From Muricea muricata (taxonomy: Eukaryota; Cnidaria; Anthozoa; Malacalcyonacea; Plexauridae): 64,000 nt of DNA. The notes under the pieces are model-generated. The model was not told where the DNA came from, did no database searches, and saw only the letters and a list, made by a program, of their open reading frames with translations. The DNA is taken from contig OY979718.1 of assembly GCA_963855995.1 (NCBI GenBank), positions 767,501 to 831,500 on the forward strand, in the 5' to 3' direction. A program made the translations under genes and the position numbers. This document shows, piece by piece, positions 21,500-32,983 of this stretch; position 1 is the first letter of the stretch, and the number at the start of each line of letters is the position of its first letter.

Positions 21500-22055
21500 G
21501 CATGGCGTCTGAGAAATGATTTTCGATCGTTTTCCTTGTAACTTTTTTCTTGCATTCTTGTTTGATGTGGGTTTATGTGTATTATTATATATTATGTTGT
21601 ATTTAGTTAGGAAATAAACTTTAGATTGTTTTCTTGTTGTTGTTGTTCTTGTTGTTTTTATATTTCGGTTTCGCTTTCGGCTATATTGCGCAGGGTTATT
21701 CCCCGGGGTGCGGAAATTCGGTATACAAAATAACTGACTTTTTTCCAGATTAATTCCTTATCCTAACAAGTTGTCAGTAGATCTTTTTTTGCGTTGCTGA
21801 ACGAACAAAAACATGGCGGCTGAGAAATTTTTGAACATTTTCTTTCTTGTTAACTTTTTTTTGCCATTCTTGTTCCATTCAGGTTATAGTACCATCTATA
21901 TTTTTGTGTTGTATTTTAGTTTAGAAATAAACGTTTGGTTTTGTCGTTGTTTTTGTTGTTTTTATATTTCGGTTTCGGCTAAATGACGCAGGGTTATTTC
22001 CCCGGGGTGCGGAAATTCGGTTGTACAAAATCACCGGAGTTTTTTTCCAGATCTT
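21500..22055. repeat. Direct repeat, two ~255-bp copies ~315 bp apart
   Basis: Copy 1 (~21500-21755) and copy 2 (~21813-22055) share TTGTTGTTTTTATATTTCGG and then CCCCGGGGTGCGGAAATTCG, plus AGAAATTTT/AAATAAAC blocks, with moderate divergence. Both contain an AAATAAAC polyadenylation-like signal. Origin unknown. Confidence 0.7.
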
Positions 22056-22059
22056 TGTT

Positions 22060-23137
22060 TTGCTAGGAACATTTCTTCATTGCAAGGATCTGGTTTTTTC
22101 TTCGGTGATTTTCATTTGGCTTTTATTCTGAACATAAAAAATAAAGACAGCGGTCGTGGTCGAGACAAATTTAGTACTGTTTTAAATTACCAAGTGTTTT
22201 GCTCTAGAACTACAAACCGACTACAAACGAACCTTCGCATTCGAACCTGGAGTACCCGGAGAAAAACCACCACTTACTACGTTGCTCCAACTATGTTAAG
22301 AATCAACAGTACTACATTCGTCTCTAGGTTCGATTCCTGGAACGCTGAAATATATTCTACCCTAAAGGATCAAGTCCTACTACATTTATCGGGTGAAAGG
22401 TTGTTCAAACTCGTATTTCTTTTGTACTTTTGCCATAGAAACTATTATGGTGCACGTGTAAAGCTTAATTTAGGTCAGTCCCACAGCTCTACTGGTGGTC
22501 TTTGTAATTGGATAAGTTCGTTTCTCCCACTGTTTGTTAGAATTGTGTTTAAACGGAAAATGACTTCCATGTGTTTAGGGAAACTTCTATATAACTCTTT
22601 GAAAGATAGAGAACAGTGCTAAAGCGCTGTGCAATGACTTACAACAAAGCTCAAGCATTCTCTATACAACATTTTATGGTGGAGTGACAAAATTTGGCTA
22701 TCGAGCCACGATAAGGATGACTGCTTTGAATAAAACTCTCAAAAGCTCTAATCAGACTATACAAAAGTTGACTGGACTTTATTGCATCATCGCATGGACG
22801 TATTAGATATATTTCAGACTCAGTATTAAGTTTACACTTTGCTAAAACGTTGATTTTAAAACTTAAGTTTTTAGGTACTCGAGGATTCTCAAGGATACAA
22901 AGTCTTCACAGAAGAACTGACAACTCCGCGCTCACCACTCCAGCAAATCGAGACAGAGTATTAACAGGCATGGTTAACCTGAGTTTCAGGCTTTATTTTT
23001 TCGTGCGAGAGGCGGAACATTATTATTTTGCAGAAACTAAAAAATATCAGACTCCGAGATTTCCTCAATATCTCGAACTCAGATTGACACAACAGTGCAA
23101 CTTGTAGCGTTTTACCGTGATACCGGCTTGAAGGTGA
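22060..23137. other. Unassigned; 180-codon open frame without recognisable family
   Basis: An open frame at 22080-22622 (TTG upstream boundary, no credible ATG start) has no motif I know. Otherwise nothing can be supported. Confidence 0.3.
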
Positions 23138-23675
23138 TATTCAATACTTCACGTACTCTAGTTTTAGGTTTTTATTTTTGTTTTCGTACCTACGATTGGC
23201 AGCATTAAGAAATTCCCGACTGTTTTCGTACTTCACCTCATATTCAGTTTATCCCAAATAGACGCAAAATGTGCCTGAAACTATTAAATATCAAACACAG
23301 CAATTGACAATTGTTGTCCTAAGACTCTAAGTTTAGTTTATAGAAACTTTATCTACTTTTATATAAAAACTGCATGCTATTTAAAACGAATACGCGAAAA
23401 GTCTATACTACTAATAATAAAATTATAATAATGATAATAATTAAACAATGTACAGTTTATCATAGACCTTTTCTGAACTACAAAGCATGGTGCATTGTGG
23501 TTTAGATTCAGTACAAAATAATTAATTTATCATACCTTATATGGAACTGCTTGTACTGAAGCTATACCAGCATGCATCTTGTTCTCTTATTTCAGAAAAG
23601 GCCTATTAAGGATTTAGGTTTTTCTACAGCTCCGTAAAGTGGTGCTCCGTGCTCCGTGCTCCGTGCTCTCCCTGT
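23138..23675 (+). repeat. Dispersed repeat R, copy 2, interrupted by two insertions
   Basis: Matches copy 1 (16945-17175) at TTCAATACTTCACGTACTCT, AAAACTGCATGCTATTTAAA, ACGAATACGCGAAAAGT and ATTTAGGTTTTTCTAC. Extra DNA lies at ~23178-23366 and 23465-23603. The second insert is a recognisable MITE. Confidence 0.7.
23465..23603. mobile_element. 139-bp MITE with TA duplication (Tc1/mariner type)
   Basis: Ends GACCTTTTCTGAA...TTCAGAAAAGGCC (13-bp inverted repeat, one mismatch), flanked by TA on both sides (23463-23464 and 23604-23605). The corresponding site in repeat R copy 1 (17090-17091) has one TA and no insert, which supports a transposition event. Confidence 0.75.
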
Positions 23676-23943
23676 TTTACTAATAGCCGAGATAGCATGA
23701 GTTGTTTCGCAGAACCCTTCGTTAATTGATTCTGCCATTCTGGTTCATAAACGTTCACACTCAAGGGACTGTATATTCTGTTTATTTTTCCCAATTAAAT
23801 CACATATTATTCGTTATTTACAATGAATTATTATGACGTATGACCGTCTCACGTTACAATTACAAATGAATCATATTAAATCAAACTATTTTACATGAAG
23901 TATTGACTTGCGCTACGTGGACTGGCGGTCTGCGCTGGGAACC

Positions 23944-24176
23944 TACACGGCAAAAAATTAGGTCATTGTAACAGGTTGTTGAAAACAGGATGCAACAATG
24001 TTGTTGGGGCAACATTGCTCCTGGTTGTTAACGATATTGTTCAGCATTGTTACACCTGATTGCGGGTTGATTTGAGCTCAACAATATTGTTCAATGCTGT
24101 TAACAACCAGGAACAATGTTGCCCCAACAACATTGCTGCATCCTGTTTTCAACAGGATCTGATCTTTAGCCGTGTA
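23944..24176. mobile_element. Foldback MITE, 233 bp
   Basis: The outer ends TACACGGC / GCCGTGTA enclose ~85-bp inverted arms around a short GATTGCGGGTTGATTTGAGC centre. The arms contain AACAATGTTGTTGGGGCAAC and its near-exact complement, plus GAAAACAGGATGCA. Within each arm the AACAATGTTGTTG and GTTGGGGCAAC motifs are themselves palindromic. No target duplication could be assigned. Confidence 0.75.
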
Positions 24177-24401
24177 CAACAAGTTGTGAGTCAGAAAAGC
24201 AAAACTATAAAACCAAAAGAAAGTGCCGAAAAACTCACGAGAGCACATTGCTTTCCTCCAGACTGAACACTAAAAATTTCATTGCCTTGATGTATTTTAG
24301 AAGAAAGCCATACTTACTTGATTTCTTTAAATATTTGTACTTTTGAACACAGAGCACATGGAAGGAATCTTGCATGTGCAATGCAAAATCTTGTTAGATA
24401 C

Positions 24402-24402
24402 A

Positions 24403-24433
<31 letters not shown>

Positions 24434-24434
24434 T
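24402..24434. repeat. Short (AT)n microsatellite
   Basis: About 33 bases of AT repeat with one C interruption. Confidence 0.9.
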
Positions 24435-24636
24435 GATTAAAAATAGGTGAATTGTTCTGATTTTCCGCTTTGACTGCTTTTTTCCGAATTATTTGACATG
24501 TCCGCGTTGTGCGTTGCCCGTGTCCCCGTTATCCCTGTCCGTGTTGCCCTGTTCGGATTGTTTATGTGGATATCCTTGTTGGCTCAAAAGTGGTCAAAAA
24601 TATGCAAACTTGCAAACTTCGAAGGGTTAATTATGT

Positions 24637-24715
24637 TTCCCGCATTTTACAGCATTTCGCGACCAAACTTAACAATTTTATTAACTTTAAGATTCTCTTT
24701 TAATGTCTTCAAATT
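24637..24715 (+). repeat. Dispersed ~80-bp repeat Q, copy 1 (others at ~29488 and ~40870)
   Basis: Three copies share the core TTTTACARCATTTCGC followed by ACCAAACTT and AATTTT, ending near CTCTTTT. They lie at 24637-24715, 29488-29570 and 40869-40950, all on the plus strand. Two of them lie just upstream of exon-like segments of the kinase/SWIM locus. No terminal repeats or coding signal were seen. Confidence 0.6.
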
Positions 24716-24735
24716 AAGCTAAACGGGCCAATGAT

Positions 24736-25157
24736 CAGGGGCTATTTTGACTTACGCCTTCTTATATGGCGCCTGAAATTCTGGTTCCATCTCAACGACT
24801 GAAAACAGCCACATTTGACGATCTCAAAAAAGTAGATAGATTGGCTTTTGGTATGGTCGTGTTCAATTTATTCAATCCTGACCTGAAGTACCCTTTCCAG
24901 TTAGATATCAAAGCCGGGAAGATAACACTGCAAGAGCTTTTAGCTGATAAGAAACTGCCAACACCATAAACAAAGCATGACGATCTTCAAAATACCGTTT
25001 GGAGTTCAGTTTCTTTGGCAAGCGCTAAATGTTTTTTTGATCCTTCATTACGTCCGTCAGTGTCAATGCTTAAGGACACGTTCAAGTCTTTAATACTAAA
25101 AGAATCAACTTCGAGCGTAAATCAAGGTCAAGTAATAGTATACTGGAACTGTAAATG
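24736..25157 (+). pseudogene. Protein kinase C-lobe fragment with internal stop
   Basis: Reads TPSYMAPEILVPSQRLKTAT, the end of a kinase activation segment (APE motif). KKVDRLAFGMVVFNLFNPDL follows, the alpha-F helix region with its conserved Asp, though the usual Trp after it is absent. After a TAA at 24967 the same frame continues with AKCFFDPSLRPSVSMLKDTF, holding the conserved Arg-Pro of subdomain XI, to a TGA near 25155. The N-lobe and catalytic loop (HRD, DFG) are not in the window upstream, so at most the last third of a kinase is present. One nonsense codon makes it a likely pseudogene. Exon-like segments follow downstream on the same strand, which suggests it was one exon of a longer gene. 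Confidence 0.7.
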
Positions 25158-25638
25158 AAAAAAGCAAGGAAGACAAAGTTACCAGCACGAGGTATATATA
25201 CCTATACATCTGACTACAGTGTAGTGCGGATGAGGAGTATGAAAATGACTGTTAATAGCCAACTTTGATGTCTCATATTTTTTGGACATCAAACCATGCC
25301 AAACTGCAAGCAGTGAGCGCGCGCACAATGCGCGTCATAACCATAACCTACCATATATATCTGTATTTGTCTAATTCTCGTAACTATATATATTACGATA
25401 GGCAACTTTAGTGTTAAAGTCGTCAGCCTTTTTATACAAAATTCGTTGTCAAACGACGACGATAGGATTTCGCATCTGATTACTATCACATGCGATGGTA
25501 CCACCAAAAGCCTGATACGTGTTTCTCATAGATTCCTTGCTCAATTTCATTTGTGAATACAATTTTTGTAAATAATTACTTGAGATTATGCAATTGTGGG
25601 GAAATCCGTTTTTTTTATTTAAGTGTACCTGAGGTAAG

Positions 25639-25718
25639 AGAACTATATACTCATATAGTGAAGCGAATGCAAACAGTGGTAAACCCACTCCATCATCCTC
25701 AATAGGCAAAATAGGACG
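25639..25718 (+). other. Exon-like segment downstream of the kinase fragment
   Basis: Open frame SYSEANANSGKPTPSSSIGK ending at a GTAAGT donor (phase 2). The Ser/Pro-rich composition fits a linker between domains. The acceptor side (...GGTAAG) is less certain. Confidence 0.35.
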
Positions 25719-25806
25719 GTAAGTTTATCAGAATATTTTCCGATATTTTAAAAAAATAATGCATAACCAATAACGCATGAATTATTTGACCTTTTTAAAA
25801 TTACAG

Positions 25807-25905
25807 AAGTTCAAGTTTAAAAAAGAATTGTGTTCCAGTTGTCGATCTTAGAGAAAATGAAGAACGAATCACCGAAACAGTATCATCAAGTAAAGCGATA
25901 AAAAG
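25807..25905 (+). other. Exon-like segment downstream of the kinase fragment
   Basis: Preceded by TTAAAATTACAG and followed by GTAGGG. Starting in phase 2 it continues the frame of the previous segment (SSSLKKNCVPVVDLRENEER, then ITETVSSSKAIK) and again ends in phase 2. Matching phases across two short segments argue for real exons. The next candidate (27725-27785) contains a stop, and a Tc1/mariner element lies in the intervening intron. Confidence 0.4.
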
Positions 25906-25988
25906 GTAGGGTAAAACTAATTTAATTTATATAAACTCTAATGTTAATCGAACTCCATCAAATTAATACAACTCTTCGTCGTAATATA

Positions 25989-27697
25989 CAGGTGCGCCCA
26001 TAAGTTATTGGACCCCTAGTTTTTCATGAATTTGTCGTCTGGCGAGGGCTTTTGAGTCATAACAACAACTTTAGTACAGAATTTCAAATGACATATTTCG
26101 GTATTTAATACATCATGAACTGGTACAACATTTTCGAGCTATATACCATAGCCTTGTTCATTTATGCAAATTATATAATTGTGAATACACGTCACACAGC
26201 AACCCATCTCAGACCAAATCAGTACTTATGCTATCCTTTGGCTTGAATAACTTCCTCTATACGACTGGGCATTGACTTTATGTATTTTAGCAGTTTATCG
26301 GGGTGGGATAGTTGTTCCAAATTTGTTCAATTTTCTCGAACAAATCATTAGCATTAGAGGGCAAAGGTATGCACAAAAGTGCTTGTTCCATTGCTCATTA
26401 AATATTCTCCAAAGGATTTAAGTCGGGTGATTGGGGAGGGTGGTCCAGCAAATCATACATATTTCGCTCAAGGAACTGCAGATTCTCCTTAGCTGTATCC
26501 ACAGACGCATTGTATGAAAATGAAAGACTGCCGGCCACCTTGGAGTTTCATAGTGGGTCCCATTATTAGATGACCCAATATTGCAATAGTAGACTTTTGT
26601 GTCTACTTTTCCTTCCAACCTTTTTAAGCTTTTTACTTTGCCGATACCAGCACCACTCACACAGCCCCAGACCATGATACTTCCTCCTCCGTGTTTGATA
26701 ATAGGTTTAAGGCATTGGTATTGGAATTCCTTACCGCCGCAAATACACTTTACCATACTTAGGGAAAAGACTTAATGAACTTTCGTCACATTACGTTACT
26801 TTAAATCACTGATCAGCTCCAATGTGTCTTCGATAAAGCATAATTTAGACGGTACTGCGCATTTGCCTAGTTAACGGTTTCTTTCTTGCTTCTCGTCCAT
26901 TCGACTTACCTTCTTTCAGACGTCTCTTTATCTTTGATGCACAGACGTGTACCCTCTGGTATAAGGTCGCGTCTATGCTGGGGAGCTGCTTTAAATCTGC
27001 CACACTCACTTGCACGCACAAGTGCTCGGTCTTGCTTTGGGGTGGTTTTTCTTGGTGCTTTAGTTCGTCGGTCATTACGCTTGTTCATGCTACCAGTCTC
27101 GTACTTCTCACAAAAGTTTGTTACAGTTGAAGGACTGATCTTACAGCACACAGCAATCTATTAGCTACTCAATTTTCCTTCCTTTTTTAGAGAAATAGCA
27201 AGACATTTGGCTTCGTCGTTCAAACGTCTTCCACCAACTTCTTAGTTTTCTTATCACGTCCTATTGTCAGATCTTTAACCTTTGCATGACTGAGGCTACC
27301 CAGACTCGCGTATTTATATATTAATGACAACCCATTGTACTTGTGGGGCAGCAATGCCATCCACATTCGCGCATTTATCCGGGCATCCCACAATTGTCAT
27401 CCTAGTTCTGCACTAAGGATAAGTCAATTTTTTAAGCCACAAGCCCCTAATAACACATTTCTTTCATAAAAACACAGTTGGCCAAAACTTATCAGCACAA
27501 CTGTATGTATCACTAATTTGCATAAATGAACAAGGCTATACTATATAGCTAGAAAATGTTGTAGCAGTGAATGATCTATTAAATACTGAAATATGTCTAA
27601 TTCTGTACTGAAATAAGTTGTTGTAATCACTCGAAAACTCTCACCAGGCGAGAAATTCATGAAAAGCTAGGTGTCCAATAACTTATGAGTGCACCTG
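25989..27697 (-). mobile_element. Tc1/mariner element, ~200-bp inverted ends, TA duplication
   Basis: 1709 bp, bounded by CAGGTGCGCCCATAAGTTAT and the complement of CAGGTGCACTCATAAGTTAT. TA is present on both sides (25987-25988 and 27698-27699). The inverted ends stay similar for about 200 bp, through CATTTATGCAAATTA, with many substitutions. Transposase remnants run on the minus strand. It sits between exon-like segments of the kinase/SWIM locus. Confidence 0.85.
26230..27160 (-). pseudogene. Tc1-type transposase, frameshifted
   Basis: Minus-strand remnants in order. The first is a helix-turn-helix part (ISPSTVTNFCEKYETGS; RRTKAPRKTTPKQDRALVRA) at ~27151-26906. The second is the catalytic region with HGGGSIMVWGCVSGAGIGKV at ~26700. 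The third is YDLLDHPPQSPDLNPLENI at ~26460-26405, the block with the second catalytic Asp and following Asn-Pro-Glu. The C-terminal SMPSRIEEVIQAKG-like block is at ~26280-26225. Several frame changes and stops separate them, so no active enzyme can be made. It belongs to the IS630/Tc1/mariner DDE family, which inserts at TA. Confidence 0.8.
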
Positions 27698-27799
27698 TAG
27701 TTAGTGTTTTTTAAATATAAATTTAGACATATTGAGAGGGGCGTGGAGGAAAGGTCAGTGTCAGACGATCTGGAGTAACCAAAAGGTATATCTCTCAGC

Positions 27800-29076
27800 T
27801 AAACTTGATACAAAAGATATCAAAAGCTAAAATTTTTCAAGTGATTACACATCGAGGGTTGTCTGCCGAAAGAATATGTAGTTGACAGTTATGTTAAACC
27901 AGCCGTTTGAAGAATATCGATCCACAACAATATGGAACTGGGCCTAATCCTAACACAAAGCTCTGGATCTTGGATTTTCTATCAAATCGAAAGCAAAGAG
28001 TAAAGACAAGCAACGACTGTTATTCGGAATGGGATGTTCTACGTGCCGGAGTACCACAAGGAACAAAACTTGGCCCCTGGTTACTTTTGATTATGTTTAA
28101 CGATGAGAGGATATCCAATTTAGACTTATAGAAATATGTTGATGATTCCACTATGCCCAAAGTGGTAATGAAGAACGCCGGAGTTAAGCTCCATGCAACC
28201 ACATGTCGATCAGTTCCTGATGCAAACAAAAACGGACGGTTTTCAGTTGAATGAATCAAAATGTAAAGAACTTATAATAACGTTTTCGAAGGCGGCATCC
28301 TTAATGGATGCCATTACCATCAATGATAAGAACATCGAAATAGTCTCGTCTGCCAAATTGTTAGGTGTCATTGTGAGTGACAATCTCAGGTGGAATGCAC
28401 ATATTGATATGATCTGTAAGAAAGTAGAAACTTAACGTCTATATTTCCTTCGACAACTTAAACAAGCAAATTTACCAAGTCATGATCTTTTGCTCTTCTA
28501 TAAAACGTGTATACGCCCTGTTGCAGAGTACGAAAGCCCCATTTTCCACAATGCTCTACCACAATACCTATCGGACGTTCTGGAAAAACTAAAAAAGCGT
28601 GCATTCCGCATAGTGTATTCCGATCTCTCCTATATCCAGGCCCTTGATGAGCTGGAATAACAACCCTACATGACAGAAGAGACGAGACGAGTGCATGTGC
28701 TTCACTTCCAACAAGTTGTAGAGAACAGCAATCACAAGTTACATCAACTATTACCACCTCGAAATAACAGTAACATTTGTACTAGGCGAAAACGCATTTT
28801 CCAATCACCAGTGGTTAAAACTAACACATTGAAGAATAGTTTTATAATTAATAATTCGTATAATTATTACTAATTGTATGTTTGAAATTGGTCTTACGTA
28901 ATGTATACCTGTAGTTTTATTCCTAATAGTTTAGATATTTTATATTAACATTGATAGACCTAGTAGTAATTTATAATGCTATTGTTAAAATTGCATCGAA
29001 ACCTTTGTAAAATCTATCGTATTTCAGCCCTTGGGCTGCAATGATCAGTTTAAATAAATATCTATCTATCTATCTG
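27800..29076 (+). pseudogene. LINE-C: 5'-truncated, frameshifted LINE with tetranucleotide tail
   Basis: Plus-strand RT remnant of the LINE-D family (52.9 kb). It reads KNIDPQQYGTGPN, then DCYSEWDVLRAGVPQGTKLG, and KYVDDSTMPKVVMKN with the catalytic Asp pair after a stop. In another frame come FQLNESKCKELIITFSKAAS, VSSAKLLGVIVSDNLRWNAH and LKKRAFRIVYSDLSYIQALD. Several stops and shifts are present. The 3' UTR ends in the hairpin CAGCCCTTGGGCTG, then AAATAAAT and (ATCT)4. The same hairpin followed by a tetranucleotide tail ends LINE-D, so this is the family's 3' terminus. Confidence 0.8.
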
Positions 29077-29648
29077 GAAATGACGATGTTCGAGTTAATG
29101 CAATATAGTCCACGGTACTCTACTAATAAGGCATAATATACTAATGAGGCACTTATCTATACCACAACACAATTCATCAAAATAACATAATTCATCAAAA
29201 TGACGAATAAACTGCATGTAACATAATTCACCAAAAAGACGAATCTGAAATGTAAATAGCTTAAACGACGAAGGAATCAAGATAATTCCAAGAAAGTTCT
29301 TCGTTTTTGTCATTGATACATGTTTTATAATATAACGTCTTTCCAACTTTTTCTGAATTGAAACTCTGATTTATATTCATTTACGACCCTAGCAAACCAG
29401 AAGTCCAGAACAGTGTTAGATATTCAGTTAATATATTATATTCTACAAATAATAACATAAAAGTATACAACATTTGCTTAATTTGCAGGGCTATATTTTC
29501 CGTATCTTACAACATTTCGCAACCAAACTTTGCAATTTTAATTACTAATTTTAAAATGCTCTTCAATGCTGTGGTAATGAATTTTACTATTTAACTCTTT
29601 TCAAAATTTTGTCCATTTTAAAGCAACATTATTTTAATATTTTATGAA

Positions 29649-32265
29649 GGTGCATACAAAGGCAGCTTCACAAACAAGACCCTCTACCAACTCGTGTGAC
29701 AGGAGAAAATTATCTTTTGAATTTATCAGGTGAAAGCATTCTCTCTGAATCATCTGGTTCCTCTCTTGAAATAGTGGATATTATATATGTTTATTATATA
29801 GTATATAGGTTTATTGGACCAGCAATGATCAACGAGAAAAAAACGAAAGACACCTTCCCTGCTTTTTGTGGTACTCCTGCTTTTAGTGAGAAACCTAGAG
29901 CCTGAGTTACGCGACGCTCTTGCGTTCGGCATGGATGACGAAGAAGCTTTGCACGAAGGATTTAAAATCAATTTTGATCGTTCAATCAGTCTTTTATGTG
30001 AAATACACCTATAAAAATCCATTGAAAAGAAGCTGTTAGAACTGGGGATAACTGCAAAGAAAAAGACTGATATTGTTGCCGACGTTTTTGGACAACGAAT
30101 TGGAACTATCTATGAGAGTGGCTTAATTGATGCGACTGATGAAGAAAGTTTCTATCCAATGTCGGAAAGCTTAAAGAAACGATGGTCAAATTTGATGAGA
30201 AGGGAAGACAATTTTATGAATGATTTTGCCAACAAAAAAGCTCATCTTTCTTACATTCAGCAATAGCTCCGGTCCGTCAATGAGCGGGTCTAGGATTTCC
30301 ACTTGAAAGGTTTACGACAAATCGCTTGGAACAAACCAACAGGTCTATCCAAGAATTTTTCAGAAAAGAATGCAATGAAAAGAAGAAAGTTGATGAGTTT
30401 TCCTTCTGTGTGGCTTTAAATAAGTTAGTGAACATACAGAATCAGGAAATTGAGTTGGCGATCGTTGGAAAAGGGGAGTACAAGATTAGAGATAAATTTC
30501 AATACCTAAACGTACCACCAGAAAAGTGGAATAAGATAAATGAGAAGCAAAAAGAGATTGCAGTGGAAGACATTCGACATTCATTCTGTCACATATCAGG
30601 AAAGTGAATCAAACGTAAATGTGCTAAATAAAAGTGTCAATGATGGAGAGAATCCTACTTGCGTGGAAATGGTTGATGCAGGCGTCGATTGGATGCCAAG
30701 AACTTTCCTCGACGCTTTAGTTGAGAAGGCTTTGGGGCTTTGGTTGAACAGTCTCGAGATATTATTGTCGCTGCATCGAATTCAGACCCAAGAAAGCCGC
30801 ATATTGTTATTTTTTGCGAGTGGTAGAGTTAAATGTAACAATTACTCGGGCAACTCATCTCTAGCAGTACGTGCTCATGTCGTTGCAGCATGCATGAAGA
30901 CGAACAGAACAAAAAATTTCCTACACTGGGTTGTCCGCTCAAAACGCGCTAAAGCTTGTACCAGTATTAATTTGTCGAAAGCGGTCACTTTGGTATGCCT
31001 AAAGGACAAGGCAGAAAGGGAGAAAAAGCGCCGCGAAAGAAAGGCAAAGACAAGAAGCAAGCCCCGTTAACCCACGTATTATTTCTTCGCAAAATAGCCA
31101 AGAGTGGATGTTGAAGTCCTTCTCCCTTCCTCCCACCATGATCAGCAGTCTTCTTTCCAGCGACAAATTGTATCACAACATCAGGATCAGTAAATCCTTT
31201 TCAACCGTTGAATGCGATCCTTCAATGCGATGGTCATCCTTTGACAACATCCCTGCAGCAGCCTGTATCTTTGCAACGACCACATCGTTATTAGTACTTC
31301 AAGCAACATCTCAAACCACATCTTTTCAAACTCCAATGGTATTGCAACAACGTCAAACATCATCAAGGGAACAGCCTGTATCTTCGCAACAAACGCCAGC
31401 ATTGCAGTTCCAAACAACATCTCAAGACACATCTTTTCAAAATCCAATCGTATTGCAACAACGTTCAACATCATCAAGAGACAAGCCTTTATCTTCGCAA
31501 CAAACGCCAGTATTGTAGCTCCAAGCAACATCGCAAACCACATCTTTTCAAACTCCAACGGTATTGCAACAACGTCCAACATCATCAAAGGAGCAATCTA
31601 TATCATCGCGTCAAACGCCAGCGTTGCAGTTCCAAGCAATATCTCAAACACCAAGGTTATTGCAGCCACGTCCAACGTCATCGCAACAACAACCAACAGC
31701 AACACCTTTGCAAGTACCACCAGCTACCTACCAAAGTCCTGTAAGCTGTCCTCAACCACAATATCCATGTTTTCGAAGTCCAAACTTTGGGCAATTTCTC
31801 ATTTATTTATCACAGTTCTGCCCAAGGCAAACATCGACGTGTTTCGGATGTGGACAACCACTAAAAGACGGTACTCAAATACGAATGGCGCCTAACGACA
31901 TGGTTATTGTTTCAAAGATGACAAGATAATCTTCTTATAATGATACTTTTCAAAGCAAGTTGGCAAATGTGTACTTTCATTGTAATAATACATGTGCTCG
32001 CCGCAAGCAGCCCAACTTCCAAGGAAGTACTTGTATAATTCAACCACGTATCAGACCTCACCTTCTTCATGTGCACATGCATCCATGCATCATTTGGGAA
32101 ATATTGTTGGGCACCAAAATGTGCAGTTTAATGTCCTGTATTTTCATCATCGATATGATATTTACGCTTTTAAAACTAGATACCGTAATGTCTTTGACAG
32201 GTCTTCTATGTGGAGAAAATAAATTAGCCTCCCAGCCCACAATTCTCTTCCATATGCTTTAAATA
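29649..32265 (+). pseudogene. Decayed MULE/SWIM-like protein with zinc-ribbon tail (multi-copy family)
   Basis: Coding remnants in changing frames. KTDIVADVFGQRIGTIYESG and DATDEESFYPMSESLKKRW (~30050-30190) are followed by TTNRLEQTNRSIQEFF (~30318), the TTN..E..N motif that follows the DDE core in MULE-type transposases, and then NIQNQEIELAIVGKGEYKIR. A SWIM-like finger follows (KCNNYSGNSSLAVRAHVVAA, ~30832), in which one expected Cys reads Arg, then GMPKGQGRKG (~30994). Next are 37-residue Gln/Ser/Thr-rich repeats and a C-terminal zinc-ribbon-like part (CFGCGQPLKDGTQI; NVYFHCNNTCARRKQPNF; RPHLLHVH). I recall similar architectures in unnamed cnidarian proteins. The biochemical role is unknown, and a transposase origin is inferred. 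At least four frame breaks or stops show it is dead. Confidence 0.55.
31300..31670 (+). repeat. Coding tandem repeat, 111 bp (37 codons), 3+ copies
   Basis: Copies begin at 31300, 31411, 31522 and 31633 (CAAGCAACATCTCAAAC-like), exactly 111 bp apart, so they preserve the reading frame. Each encodes a Gln/Ser/Thr-rich unit around SQTTSFQTP...LQQR...SSQQTPA. A stop (TAG, 31516) has arisen in the third. Confidence 0.8.
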
Positions 32266-32983
32266 GAATGTGTAATAAATAAACACCGAATGCGTATAGC
32301 AATAAACAAATGAACTTCCTCAAAAGGGCTTAAAAGATAATTTACCAGCTGCACGGGGGTAAACAGTGACATTACGGAAGTTGATGAAATGTTGAGTAGA
32401 TCAGTTAAAGTTAGAAGAAATTTAATTTCGCAAATTAATTTACATTGTTAAGGGTCTTGTCAGGAATTACAAAAGGGGGGGGGGGAGGTGGAAGGTCTTA
32501 ATTTTTTCAACCCTTCAAAAGGGTGGGACTTTAAAAACTGAAACATTAAAAAGGGAGTCATGAACATTTAAGCCCAAATTTTAATAAGGGAGGGTCGTAA
32601 AATGGGCCTTGATAATTCCAAAACAGATCGCCTTGATTATTGTATAAATAATACAATATCTAGTCCTAGTATAAACACAGATTGATTGTTTAATAATAAT
32701 AAATATCTTTGATATTTACCTAGATGTTAAACAATATATTATATCTGTGGAAATGTTGCCTGGGAGCCAGTTTTTAACTTATTTTCTCAAGCTTCCACCC
32801 CCCGGGTAATTTCTGACAAGGCGTTAATCAGAACTTGAAGAAATAGTTGACCTATATATTAACAATTTACCTATAGTTTGCAAATTTAACATTGTTAATC
32901 AGAACAAAAAAACTAGTTAGCCAACAAACAACTATGATTAAATAAAGTATTTATAATAGTGATTGTTATATAGCTTTCATTAT
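32266..32983. other. Intergenic, nothing recognised
   Basis: AT-rich. Contains a G run (32477-32486) and no supportable gene. Confidence 0.5.

Noticed and set aside
22080..22622. 180-codon open frame
   Set aside because: Starts only at TTG, no family motif, no splice context; left unassigned.
30540..31070. 176-codon open frame as an independent gene
   Set aside because: It crosses several frames of the decayed MULE/SWIM-like protein; its end (LKDKAEREKKRRE) is the wrong frame of the GMPKGQGRKG region.
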